Of a stretch of DNA of 64,000 nucleotides, positions 45,960 through 57,360 are shown in pieces. The stretch spans positions 201,711,605 through 201,775,604 of the forward strand of contig CM077643.1 of assembly GCA_039707465.1 (NCBI GenBank). Reading direction: 5' to 3'. The notes under the pieces were generated by a model. The model was not told where the DNA came from and did not search any database. It was given only the letters and a program-made list of their open reading frames with translations. Made by a program: the position numbers and the translations under genes. This stretch comes from Rhabdophis nuchalis. Taxonomy: Eukaryota > Chordata > Lepidosauria > Squamata > Natricidae. How positions within the stretch are numbered: position 1 is the first letter of the stretch; every line of letters starts with the position of its first letter.

Positions 45960-47915
45960 GGGAGCTAAAATGGTGCAGATATAAAGGGCAAAAGACAGGA
46001 ACACAATTGCTTTGGTTCTTTTCCAGATGACTGGTTGTATTATAGAATCACCCTTGTTCTTATTGGAAAGGATAAATATACTAGCAACCATTTATATTGG
46101 TTCCACTCTGTGCTTTTAGCAGCAGCATAAAGAGAACAAGCATAAACAAGAAAGAGTGATGTGTCAGAAGACGCTTTATGTCCATCAACAGAAGGGAGAG
46201 AGAAAAAAACTCCGTTCCTGTTGAATTTTCGTGGAGCTTCTTACCATGAAAGTCCCTGGAAATAAATGCCATGGGAAGTGCTGGGATTTTTAGTGGCTCA
46301 TAACACCTATATGATATTTGAAGCTAGATATTCTCATTAAACTGAACCCCAGCAGAAAATAATGGGAGTTATCCCTTATCCTGCAAGATAATAGGTTCTG
46401 TCCTTTAGGGAATTGAAGTGTGCCTGCCATCTTGTGGCAGATATCACCAAGATCAGCCTATCCAGCCTTTCCCTTAATTTTCAAACTCCAGTTGCTCACA
46501 GAGCAAAGGTTATTTGCACGGCAAAGTATTTAGGTCCGATTTCAACCTTTGTTATCTAAGAAAATGCTCGATTCATAGTAATCATTCTGGGGAGCTCTAG
46601 TTTCCTAAGATTACAACTCCAAGTTGTGTGACTACAGATAAGGATCCAAAGTTTTGAATTCTTTCTTTTGAATGCAGAGTTTAAGGATTCATACTCATGT
46701 CCTGTTAATCACACATGTAGTAGGCCAGTTGTCAGTCTTTTGAGAGAGGTGGGTCAAGAAACGGTCCCAACAGGGATTCCAGTGATGGTCTTTCTTGTAG
46801 CAGGCTAGAATGATAGTACCTTGAAATGCTGTCTGAAGTTTTTCTGCCCCATCTTATACCAAACAAAATTGAGGTGGATTTATTTTGAATTTATTGTGCT
46901 TTCCTCTTTCTCAGGATCAAGTAAACTTTTTTCAAATTCGTTTAAAGGTCAGGTTTACATTTTTTCACAACTGCTCACTCTTCGGGCTTGCATGGGCATT
47001 AGCCCTTCCCCAGAGTAGGCTTGGTCAACTCATGGGCTGATGTTATACATCACACTAATCCAGAAGTAAGCATAGGGGCATTCCAAAAACGTCGGCTGGT
47101 TCCTGAACACTGTTTTTCAGGGTCCTTCTTGCTTCTCTCAACAGGAGAGGGTGGTTCTTTCAAGTTGCCCTCCCCACCTGCTGGATCCATGGGGGAAAAA
47201 TGGCTAATAGGAGAAAGCTATTGCTCCCCCCCCCATTTCTGAAGGGGGAGTAAAAACACGGGGTCCGTAGGGATCAAAGAACTGGCAGGGAAGCTGACCA
47301 GAAGGAAAATACATTTTAAGAAATTGTAAATCTGATTGATAGCAGCTCCCCGGGATCTAAAAGAGGCAGTGGTTTTCCCCACCATCTGCTACTGGGTTTC
47401 TTTTTTAAAGACTAAATCATTAAATAATAGAGGTTCTCTCACATATTTTTTAAAATGAAATTAATCTATGTTGAGTTCTGCTCCCAGGGAGACCTTACTT
47501 ATTCCTGTTGACTCAAGAGAGAGCCGTGCTGTTTCAACACCAACTGTGCTCACTTGTCACACATCATCCATTTCCCTTCCTACCCGGACAGATACAAATG
47601 AAATGATTGCTAGATTTGAACAGTCAGATACCTAAATTACAAATAATTAGATTACAATGTATAGCGTAAACAGGGTATTAGATTTGGAGACACTTCTGTT
47701 CTTACCAGCTGAGTAAATGCTGAAATGCATAAAATGTGAATTGATAAAACAGTGTTAAGTTAGAAGGTACTTTGCATCTAATGATTTTGCTCTCAGTGGT
47801 TGGGCTGTTTTGCAATTTAGATGGGAAATAGCAACAGGACTTCGGAGTAAACAATGTGCTGATGTGGGGCCAGTGCCCTGCTGATGAGCCAGATTATATG
47901 CATCAGAGCAACTGC
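45960..47915. other. No gene recognised
   Basis: AT-rich to balanced sequence without a recognised repeat or exon, apart from the CTCF-like motif listed separately. Confidence 0.45.
46424..46440 (-). promoter_or_regulatory. CTCF-like binding motif
   Basis: On the minus strand CTGCCACAAGATGGCAG contains CCACAAGATGGCAG, which agrees with the CCASNAGRNGGCRS core of CTCF sites. It is also a partial palindrome. Motif match only; chance occurrence is possible in 64 kb. Confidence 0.35.
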
Positions 47916-47919
47916 TTTA

Positions 47920-48290
47920 CAGGTAGTCCTCGACTTACAACAGTTCATTTAGTGACTGTTCGAAGTTACAACGGCACTGAAAAAAGTGACATGACTATTT
48001 TTCAACCTTAGGACTATTGCAGCGTCCCCATGGTCACGTGATCAAAATTCAGACGCTTGGCAACTGACTCATCTTCATGAAGGTTGCTGTATCCCCTTTT
48101 GTAACCTTCTGGCAAGCAAAGTCAATGGGGAAGCCAGATTCATTTAACAACTGTGTTACTAACTTAACAACTGCTGTGATTCACTTAGCAACCGTGACAA
48201 GAAAGGTCATAGAATGGGGCAAACCTCACTTAACCAATGTCCCACTTAGCAATTTTGGACTCAATTGTGGTTGTAGGTCAAGGATTACTT
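47920..48290. mobile_element. Tigger-like TA-flanked MITE, best preserved copy
   Basis: CAGGTAGTCCTCGACTTACA after TA at 47918-47919. The right end GTTGTAGGTCAAGGATTACT is followed by TTA. Blocks CATTTAGTGACTGTTCGAAG, CCCCATGGTCACGTGATC and CTTAACAACTGCTGTGATTC align with the other copies. No transposase. Confidence 0.9.
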
Positions 48291-48365
48291 TAGACATATT
48301 TCCTGGTCGCGTCTTTCTAGTAGGGCTGACATTTTCCCAATATCGTCTGAAACAAAGATGTGGAG

Positions 48366-48529
48366 CAGTGGTGGGATTCCCTTCCCTTCCCTACTGGTTC
48401 GCAAATGTGAGTGTGCACACATGCACAGTGCTTGCGCATTACGTTGGGGTGGAGATGGGGGCAGAACCTCCCGCCGCCCCTGCTACTGGTTTGCACGAAC
48501 CAGAGAGAACCAGCTGAACACCACCTCTG
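48366..48529. mobile_element. hAT-type MITE, 164 bp
   Basis: CAGTGGTGGGATTCCCTTCC ... CAGCTGAACACCACCTCTG. Flanked by ATGTGGAG (48358-48365) and ATATGGAG (48530-48537), one mismatch. Confidence 0.88.
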
Positions 48530-48589
48530 ATATGGAGGATAAAGGGGACTGAGAACTATTTTCTTCTAATACCAGCCCCATAAATGGAG

Positions 48590-48683
48590 GGTTCTTCTAA
48601 GCAAGGAGTTGGACCGAAAGACCTCCAAGGTCCCTTCCAACTCTGTTATTCTGTTCTGTTCTGTTCTGTTCTGTTCTGTTCTG
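48590..48683 (+). mobile_element. CR1 3' tail
   Basis: AAGGAGTTGGACCGAAAGAC and CTCCAAGGTCCCTTCCAACT are the CR1 3' end. They are followed by a TTCTG pentamer array (about 48645-48683). Confidence 0.88.
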
Positions 48684-48689
48684 CAGTCA

Positions 48690-49083
48690 CTCCAGACTGA
48701 ATCTCAGAGCTGTGGTTTCCCGTTATGCTGTCTATGTTTGGTCACTGAGCCAATTCTGGAACGACCTACTCCCCGAACTTCGCACTATCATGGACCTTCC
48801 CCTCTTTCGCCGTTCACTCAAGACTTACTTTTTTCAGCAACCTGGTCTTGCTTAACGCTTAGATCGGATTGTTATATAACTCCTGCCACATTCGTAAATG
48901 GACGTTGGGTTTTTAGTGGGAATTTTAGCACAGATCCCCAAATTTAATTCTTTTTATTTATATTTATTGTATTGTATACTATTTATTGGTTTTAATTTCC
49001 TCTACACCGCCCTGGGTCCGTTTCGATGGAGAAGGCGCGGTATATAAATCGAATAAAATAAATAAATAAATAAATAAAATAAA
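48690..49083 (+). mobile_element. L2 3' end
   Basis: Encodes FWNDLLPELRTIMDLPLFRR and SLKTYFFQQPGLA then stop (about 48757-48855). The 3' UTR ends ACCGCCCTGGGTCCG ... GCGCGGTATATAAATCG with an AAATAAAT tail. Diverged from the L2 copies at 2587 and 5677. Confidence 0.88.
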
Positions 49084-50205
49084 TTCAGGAACCTAGCAAG
49101 GACAGTCTTCAGGCGTTCTTAACAGGGGATCTCCTGGGAATTACAATGTGGTTAGTTAGACTGGGAAGTCATAAAAACATCCTGAAAGATTGTAATGGCA
49201 CATTACTATCTTATGGTTGTGGGACAAAAATGTACGGGCATAAGTGTAGCAGTCAAACTGAAGATGTCTTCAGAGTTCATTTGAAACATACTGTATCTGA
49301 AATTATAATGCTGCAGCATGTTCAACATAGTAAACATGAACAACAAAAATAGAAAGAATATAGAAAACAATTAAAACAGAGATAACGTAGAGTGATGCCT
49401 TCCCTTCTTGTCTCTATTTTAAACACTCTGCCCTGATTCCCCACCCTCTTCGTGCCTTTTTAGACCCCAGATCCCAAAATGGTTAGTTCAATTTTTTCTT
49501 CTTTCAACAAAAAGTCCGTCCAAGGTTCCAGACTTTTAAAAAGATCTTTATCATTTTTTTCTCTAAGTTGGTCAGCTTCACCATTTCAGCAAGTTCAATT
49601 AATTTTATAAACCAGTCTTCCATTGCAGGTTTTTCATTGTTTCTCCAGCTTTTTGCATACAATAATTTGCTGCAATCGCCACATGCAATGTTGCTTTCCC
49701 ATATTAATTTTCTGATGTTCTGGTCCATAAAACCTAATAGGTATCATTCTGGTTTTGTAATATCAGTGTGAAATATCTTTTGCACCACTGTATGAACAGA
49801 TGGATTGCCTTTAAATATTATCATGGTTAAAGAACGGAACAATTCACAGAGCAAGAATGGAATCTGTTGCCTTCCAGAAGAACTGAACTGCAGTTCCCAA
49901 ACTGGGATTCTGGGAAACGTACTTCAGCAATATGTGAAATACCACAGCCCTCCTGTTCTATGAAGAAGTATGTCAAGATAATAAGCGTGTAGTGTGCTTA
50001 AATCCTTTATCCAGAGTTAATTTAGCTTTTTGTTTTTTTGCTGCACATCTAAATAATGTGTGGTTATTCTTCAACATGTCACTGGAAAGCAGGTTTAGAG
50101 GGTGATTACCTAATACTTTGAGGTTGCAAACCATTTTCGTAAACTGAATATATAATATATAGCCTAATATATAATAGATGTGTTTCAGCATTGATAGCCA
50201 AATAT
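49084..50205. other. No gene recognised
   Basis: Unique AT-rich sequence. About 49380-49800 has few internal repeats and modest minus-strand frames (74 codons at 49504), none convincing. Confidence 0.45.
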
Positions 50206-50207
50206 TT

Positions 50208-50640
50208 ATTTTATTTATTTTAGTTTTCAAATTTATACCCCGCCCTTCTCCTTACAAGGACCCAGGGCGGTGCACAGGCAATATTAAAAAACCATACATA
50301 ATTACAAAAATACATTATTAAAAACTATTAAATTATATCCCGTGCTAAAAACACTTATAAAACCCTAAGAATTAAAATTTATATGAATAAAAGTCACAAA
50401 CGGGGGGTTATGCTAGGCCAGCTTGTTGGAATAAATATGTTTTGAGACGCTGGCGGAAGAGGCGGAGGTCCGAGGTGGTGCGTAGATCGGGGGGTAGGTC
50501 GTTCCAGAGGGCTGGGTCTGCCACATAGAAGGCCCTTCCCCTGGGCGTCGCCAAACGGCATTGTCCGGCCGACGGTACCCGGAGAAGACCCTCTCTGTGG
50601 GAGCGGATCGGTCAAAGGGATGTATGGGGCATGTATGTAT
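50208..50640 (-). mobile_element. L2 3' end, minus strand
   Basis: The tail TTTATTTTATTTTAG is on the left, then CCCCGCCCTTCTCCTTACAA and GGGCGGTGCACAGG. Coding reads LWNDLPPDLRTTSDLRLFRQ in essence, up to IRSHREGLLRVPS near 50600, where it is truncated. Confidence 0.88.
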
Positions 50641-50833
50641 ATGGCAACACAAGAGCTTAAGATGAACGAGACATCTACGTTCTAGAATTCCTCCTAGATT
50701 GTGTATGTGGGCTGTTACAACTGTCCTAGCAAATGACAAGAAAACAGATATATAAGACATACAGTATATCCAAACATTCATCTATAGATCTGCCCATGTA
50801 CTGAGATCGATAGTCCCCTGGTTTGAATTAATA

Positions 50834-51208
50834 CAGGAGGTCCTTCACTCATGACCAAACTGAGCCCCAAATTTTTGTTGCCAAGTGAGACAGTTGTTAA
50901 GTGAAGTTTATCATTTTTCTTGCCACAGTTGTTAAATGAATCACCACTATTGTTAAGTTAGTAACATTGTTGTTAAGTGAATTTGGCTACTCCGTTGACT
51001 GGCTTATCAGAAAGGTGCAAAAGGTGATCACATAATCCAGAGACTTGGCAACTATAACAACTATGGGCCATGTGAATTTTGTCACGTGACCATGGGGATA
51101 TTAGAGCAGTCGTAAGTGTGGAAAATAGTTATACGTTACTTTTTTCAGTGCCTTTATAACTTCGTACAGTCACTAAACAAACTGTCGTAAGTATCAACAT
51201 TGTTTTTG
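50834..51208. mobile_element. Tigger-like TA-flanked MITE
   Basis: CAGGAGGTCCTTCACTCATG after TA at 50832-50833. Inner TTGTTAAGTGAAGTTTATC and GTCACGTGACCATGGGGATA match relatives. The right terminus is replaced or decayed after AACTGTCGTAAGTATC. Confidence 0.78.
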
Positions 51209-51993
51209 TAGGGATGATTGTTACTAGTTACCAGGACTATACAAGTTCCATAGTACAATTTATTCAGGCTATCCCTACATAAATAGCTCCACAGGGTATG
51301 ACAATACTGTATTAATCACATGTATCTGTCCAAGCCGGGAGGTCAACCTCAATTTCTCTTTTGGCAGCTCCTTGTGTCTTCTGCCTCATAGCGTCAAAAA
51401 TCTTAATCTTACCATGCTGCCAAATATTATAGGCGAGTTTTGTATAACTATGTTTAAATCTTTCAGTAGGAATCTCTTACATGCTGAGATGGAAGAAAAA
51501 ATTAATTTGGCTTGCGTTTTAATGAGATCTCATCTCATTTGCATTTCCCAAACTTATCAGTGAAGTGGAATGCAGCTATTCCCTTGTTTCCACACTTCAT
51601 CAAAGCCACCTACTAAGTGAGAAAAAAAACCCCCACCCCATCCTTAGAAATACTTTTCTCAGGGAAAGTCACTATAACTATTTTGTAGAACAAAAGAGAA
51701 AGGGAAATATACAGTATATCAAATTCTGAATCTTTAGCCTTCACTTCAGACTGTCAGTGTTCGCATATGAATGTCCATTTTGCACACCTCAGGTTGACCA
51801 GCCCTATAATCCAATGTGCACCACTGAATTGAAATCTTGCAACATGCATATGTAAAATGGCTCAGACTTTTTTTGAAATTCGATGAGCTGCCTGCAGCTT
51901 AATTACGAGGTTCCCCAGTGGGAGAACAGCACAGTGGAGGTGGTGGATTGAGTAACAACAGATCCCCCCCCCTCCCCATGTGTTCTTAGATTT
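51209..51993. other. No gene recognised
   Basis: AT-rich unique sequence ending in a C-rich stretch at about 51964-51977. Confidence 0.45.
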
Positions 51994-52006
51994 GAATATT
52001 TTAATT

Positions 52007-52597
52007 AAGTGTTATGTCAAAGCACCTGGTATGCCCAAATATGGGAGGGAGAATACTGCTTTCCTTTTCCCTTTCAGCTCCACCCTAGGAGCCTCCAGGC
52101 AGGAAACCATTTTTTGTGTTGCATTTGTGCTGATAAATAAATAAAGGGAGACTAGTATAGATCTATTTCAAGCTATTTAGCTCTCATCAGCTAGCCATAC
52201 CCTTACAAGGATTCGAACCTGGGCTGTTTTTACATATTAGGCAGTTGTATTAGCCTCTAAGCCACACGCTCTCCTCCCATATCAGCTGAGCCAAGGAAAT
52301 GATTAAGTGTTATGTCAAAGCACCTGGTATGCCCAAATATGGGGGAACATACTGCTTCCCTTTTGCCTTTCAGCTCCACCCTAGGAGTCTTCCAGGCAGA
52401 AAACCATTTCATTTCCTTGGTTCAGCTGATAAGGGAGGAGAGCTTGTGGCTTAGAGGCTAATACAATTGCCTAATATATAAAAACAGCCCAGGTTCAAAT
52501 CCCAGTAAAGATATGGCTAGCTGATGAGAGCTAAATAGCTTGAAATAGATCTGTACTAGTCTCCCTTTGTTTATTTATCAGCACAAATACAATACAA
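52007..52597. mobile_element. Composite block with two inverted tRNA-SINE copies and one 13-bp target duplication
   Basis: Order: segment A (about 52007-52118), SINE in minus orientation (about 52125-52301), a second copy of A (about 52302-52405), and the same SINE in plus orientation (about 52409-52597). The plus SINE has a tRNA-like head (TTGTGGCTTAGAGGCTAATA) with B-box GGTTCAAATCC at 52492-52502. The minus copy has GGATTCGAACC. The 13-mer GAATATTTTAATT lies immediately outside the block on both sides (51994-52006 and 52598-52610), so the whole unit appears to have integrated once. The arms also share non-tRNA flanks (CATTTCCTTGG and CAGCACAAAT). Confidence 0.82.
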
Positions 52598-52610
52598 GAA
52601 TATTTTAATT

Positions 52611-53424
52611 TATATAAGTTTTAATAGTATATGTATAGACATATTTTTATGACTGTTTAACTTCCAGAGTTACCAATGGGTGGCCAATACATTTTATAAA
52701 TAATAATAATGAATAATAGGGAAAGCACACTTCACACATTTAAAATCATGATTGCCTTCATAATTTTGGCGCCCAATTTCAAAAGTAATGCCAGGCAACA
52801 TAAATTAGTTCTGGGCCAAATCTTCATGAGAAATGATATAGCATCTTGAACTACAGTATTTCATCTATTTCATCCATGGATTGGGGGTGGGGCTAAATTC
52901 TGGCCTTTGTCCTGCCTGGATTTTTCTCTCTCCTTAGCCTCAGGCAGGGAGAGGTTCAGTAGGCAGCCCTTCCTCATCCTGCTCACCATTGCTTCTCAAC
53001 ATCCAGAAAACAAAGGCCTTCTTCTCTCTGATCCTCCCCTTCATCTACCATACATAGCATTGCACCGAGTGTGGCTCCTTCAGCTTTTTGTGAATTCCCA
53101 GATTTTGTGTAAGAAGGGTGGCATTGTGGTCATTGCAGAAACTGACCAGCATCTCCCTAAGTCATCAACCAGATATCTAGTTTATTTTAGATCTGTTTAA
53201 AATCATCTTTACTGTGCTCTACAGTTACTTCCAAGCATTTTGATGCCTGAGACAGATAAGCCAAATCCCCACGTGAGCAAGTGATTTAAAAACAACAACC
53301 AACAACTGTTTTTTTTTAATGGTTACCCTTTGAACATCTCCAACTGTGGAGGAGCAGAGCTCAATTTCCCTTCTACAGAGCATGAAAAATATTGTTTGGG
53401 CTGAGACGTCAGCTGTTCTCATGA
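52611..53424. other. No gene recognised
   Basis: A 97-codon frame at 52907-53200 is not supported by splice sites or domain similarity. Confidence 0.45.
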
Positions 53425-53432
53425 TTGTAAAA

Positions 53433-53683
53433 CAGGGGTGTCAAATTTAATTTTATTGAGGACCACATCAGGGCTGTGATTGACCTCGGGCTCCGGGCGG
53501 TCTTAGCCGACTGGCTGGGCAAGACCAGCTTAATGCCACTCCCCAAACTGCTGCCTTGTTTCTTCTTTGCATTGGGTAGACTGGGCCGAAGCTATGCTGG
53601 CCCAATCTTTCCTCTTTGCATTGGGTAGGCCAGGACAGAACCCGGGTTGGATCCGACCACATTGGCCTTGAGTTTGACACCTG
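53433..53683. mobile_element. hAT-type MITE, 251 bp
   Basis: CAGGGGTGTCAAATTTAATT ... GGCCTTGAGTTTGACACCTG. Flanks TTGTAAAA (53425-53432) and CTCTAAAA (53684-53691) agree at six of eight bases. Internal direct repeat TCTTTGCATTGGGTAG (about 53564 and 53614). Confidence 0.82.
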
Positions 53684-53691
53684 CTCTAAAA

Positions 53692-55360
53692 CAATATGTG
53701 TAGAGACAAATTCCTCACTATGGCATCATATAAGCGATTTAAAAAATTATGGTTGCAAGTTAGCACCATCATGATGCTCTTACTAAAAAAATGGCATAAC
53801 TATTATAAGCAAATTCCTTTTGCTTACCCTAATTTGATAGGTTTATTTTCATTTTCTTTTTTTCAAAAACCTTATTGAAGTTTTGCTCCTGTCAAAGGCA
53901 ACGTAATGCTTAACCCCTGGAGACATCTGTGGCTATGCCACTGCTTTTGTAAGCTCTGCTTTCCTTAAAGCGAAGAAGTAATGAAAATTTCAGGTTGGCC
54001 GTTTTCAATTTCCAATAAAAGATTGATATCACATATATTGCACGTTACATTTTTTCCCCCTCCTTAAGGGAAAAGAGATACTTCTCTGTTACGTGTACTC
54101 TAACTGGGAGATGACCCAGGCCTGAAGATGATTAACCACGTTTAAAAAAGAAGCAGCTGAGTTCATCTAAAACTCAAGCCATTATTATAAGATTATGAAA
54201 GCTGATTCATTTTTTAAATGATGATGTATTTGTTTTATTTAGAGGCCTGTATCTAACGTAATATTTCCCCTGCGGTTCTACAGTGGTTGAATGCTTTATC
54301 AAAAGCTATGTAACTATCTTTCAAAGAAACAACTCAACTGATTCGTTGGCACTGTTTGATGCTCTCCTACCTTTGATTTGCAGAGTTGACAAACATCCAA
54401 GGCAAACCCAAATAAACTTCATTACCACTTAGTTTATTGTGTGAAATGATTGCTATGGCAAAATAGCGTCATGAACCAAAATATAAAGAAGTTCCTTTCC
54501 TAAAAATGGTAAAGATGTTTGTGGGACAATTACCAATAGTAAGCAAGCTCACAAGAGACTTGTGAAATATGCTACACTAACAAGATTTCTCTGAGTATTG
54601 GCAGCCTTCAATGGGTTTCCTGTCAAATTCATAGTTCATCAGGAAAACAGCACATCCAAAAGTCATTAGAGACAGTCTCTAAGTATTTATATTTATTTTC
54701 TTATTTCTTTACTAAATTTCTAAGACCTTTTTGAATCCATAATAACTGTTCTATGCTCCCAAACACTTTGAACCTAGTTTTGGTTTTTTTTCATTCAGTC
54801 GAAAAAGCAATGACTTCATTATGGCTTTTAGCAGATAATATATAATATAAATGGAAATGATTACTATCCAGGGCTGATTATAATGGCCAGTCTAGTTTTA
54901 TCACAGAAGAGCAGACAGTTTTCTAGTTCACAAGTGATTTTTCAGGAAAAAAACTGGAAAAGTCTCCTCTGTACCAAAATGGAAAATGAATTAGTTCTTC
55001 AGCCTTTCCAGATAGAGCAGTCAGGACGCACAACTGAATGATCTAATTTTACCTTATTATAAGGCTATTTTAACAGGACCTTGCAAGTCTGAAACTATAA
55101 ATCTCCTGCTATCTCTTTTACAATCCAAGAAATGGGGTGTGTGTGTCCCTGGTAGGCCTCTCCCCATTTTACACCTGTGTTCTATCTGATCTTTCTTATC
55201 TGACTTTTCCCTAGGCAGCATCTCTTTGCCCTCCTCCATTTCTCGAATGGTGTGGGAGTATGCATGGATTTCCAGAAAAAATTGCAGACTACAAAACCAT
55301 TAGCACTACTCAGGTGACTCTGAGGACACAGATAAACATTCAAGTACTTCAAAGACCCTC
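53692..55360. other. No gene recognised
   Basis: AT-rich. The last part, from about 55260, together with 57361-57520, forms one continuous sequence once the L1 is removed. That sequence includes CTTCTTGGATGAGAAGTGAA and may itself be a multicopy repeat of unknown class. Confidence 0.5.
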
Positions 55361-55377
55361 AAAAGGATGCAAATGGC

Positions 55378-57343
55378 TTCCTTCCGGTCTGCCGGCGGCG
55401 ACGGTCGAGTCCTGGGACTCGTCCGCCGTTTTGTCACTTTTGCGGCCCCAAATGGGGCGGGGTGCTTCTTTTGAAGGAACCCCCCCCCGTAAGGTAGGCT
55501 TGCTGGGACCTTTCCTATCCCGACGGCGGTCGGGGGGGGGGGTCCTTGTCTTCGACCTAGGAGTGAAAGGACATGCTGCGGGGGGCTTGGTTCCCTTCGC
55601 CAACGGAGGACAGGAGCAGATAATTAATTTGGAGAGAGCTGGATCGGTCGAGTCGGGAGGCAATGCCGGGACTCTGGCTGCGATGTGGATTGTAAGTGAC
55701 TCTGTCTTTTTCTGCTGGCAGCTTTGACTTTAAAAGACGATGGAGGGGGGAGTTTGTTAACCCCCCCTCGGATTTAAGAAAAGCGGCGATTTGAATTGGC
55801 TCCTCAGGCTTGAGGATGCGGAATATTCTACATCCGAACTTTGCTAAAGAAGTGAAAGTCTTTGTGGATTGTTTCTAGATACTTAGTATCGAAGTCTTGC
55901 AACAATGAAACAATTTCCTCTACTGCTCTCTCCCGGTGGCTTCCAGATTGGGCGGGGGAAGATGGCATTCCTTTGTTCTTAGGAGACTTATTCTTCATGG
56001 AAAATTTCCGACATCCCTTTGCGATTTGGACTGCCTTTCTCTCTTAATGGTTGATTTGCTGTAATTGATTAATTGATTCCTTCCCTGGAGTGCCTTCTTT
56101 TTTTATATTTGAGTGTAAAATTTGGTTTTCTCTCTGGATTTTACAAGTTTGACTTTGCTTATTGGATTTCGCTCTTGGACTTGCTTCACCGACCGCACCC
56201 AATAAACGCCATTTTATTGACACTGATTTAAACCATCCACCATGGCTTCAAAAAAGCAGACAGAAAAACCAGATATGGATGCAAGATTAACAGCTATGGA
56301 AGAAGTATTACAAACCTTGGTAATGGCGATTAAAGAACTTAGAAAAGACCACTGCAGTTGCAAGTTAGAACTTTTGGAGACACAGAAGAAATTAATGCAG
56401 AATACACAAAAGACTGAAGAGCTGGAGGTGGGGTTGGCTGGGGCAAGGGGAGAGCTTAAAAATGTTAATTCTGAAATTGGAGATTTAACTGGTCATATGT
56501 CTAGGATGGATTTTGAAAGGATGTCATATTTTTTAAGGTTTCAAAATATTCCTGAAGAACCTGGTGAAAGCCTAGCTGATCTCATGAGTACAATTTTAGC
56601 AGACTATTTACATAAACCCAAAGAGGAGATCAGGGGGGATATTGATTTGGTATATAGAATAAATTCAGCATATGCCAGGATAAATGAAGTACCCAGAGAG
56701 ATACATATTAAATTTGTTAGAAGGTCGACAAGGGAAGGAATTTTGAGGGTGCAGAGAGACGGTCCTTTAATTTACCAACAAAAAGAAGTCGCTATCTTGA
56801 AGTAGATCCCGAAAAAGATTAGAGAGGTAAGAAGGAAGTACTCCTTCTTATCTAAAAAATTATTTAAGCAGGGGATCTGGTTTAAGTGGGTGATGCCAGA
56901 AGGGATGTTGGTGTTCTGGGAAGGAGGGAGAGTAAGGATTAAAACAGTTGCAGAGGCGGAAGCCTTTCTTAAAAAACATTCCTCAATCCTGGAGGATGAA
57001 AATGGAAGAGCAGAGGGGGCCGCGGCCCTGCCCACTGGGGGCCAGGGAGGAGAACAAGAAGATACAATTGCTAAGAGACTTAGATTTAAAAAATGACTTT
57101 TTTAATATAGTATAACTTTTGTTTGGATGTTTGTATATGATTGCTAGCACAGATTTTACAATGATGTATGCACTTCTCTTCACTTTGTAGTACTATTGAA
57201 AATTATGTATTATCTATATTTTGTCATGAATCCCCGGATGGGGCCAACGATCTCGACGTGAAAGTTCTCAAAATATCTTTTTCACACCTTACCTTCACCC
57301 TACCTGTAAAAAATTCTAAAACTCAATAAAACTCTTTTAATAT
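55378..57343 (+). mobile_element. ORF2-less L1 retrotransposon (5'UTR-ORF1-3'UTR)
   Basis: A 1,966-bp insertion bounded by the perfect 17-mer AAAAGGATGCAAATGGC on both sides (55361-55377 and 57344-57360). It has a GC-rich 5' UTR (55378-56241, with CTTCCTTCCGGTCTGCCGGC at the start and several C/G runs), an L1 ORF1 (56242-57096) and a 250-bp 3' UTR with CAATAAAACTC near 57324. The endonuclease/reverse transcriptase ORF2 is entirely absent. An intact 5' UTR and a perfect target duplication indicate that the deleted form itself was mobilised, rather than a full L1 losing ORF2 later by random decay. This cannot be fully excluded without other copies. Confidence 0.88.
56242..57096 (+). pseudogene. 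L1 ORF1 (ORF1p-like RNA-binding protein) with one stop codon
   Basis: Start in a strong context (CCACCATGG). 285 codons including the terminal stop, interrupted only by TAG at codon 188 (56803-56805). The N-terminal third is a predicted coiled coil (about residues 15-85: ALEEVLQ-type heptads such as MEEVLQTLVMAIKELRKDH). A central RRM-like block follows (YFLRFQNIPEEPGESLADL, about 97-115), then the C-terminal domain blocks PREIHIKFVRRSTREGILR (about 152-170) and, after the stop, IREVRRKYSFLSKKLFKQGI and FKWVMPEGMLVFWEGGRVRI. ORF1 proteins coat L1 RNA as trimers and act as nucleic-acid chaperones. The near-intact frame suggests a young insertion. Confidence 0.88.
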
Positions 57344-57360
57344 AAAAGGATGCAAATGGC

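Noticed and set aside
55349..55727. Frames of 104 and 155 codons in the GC-rich segment
   Set aside because: They lie in the L1 5' UTR and partly in the flanking DNA; no conserved protein is apparent.
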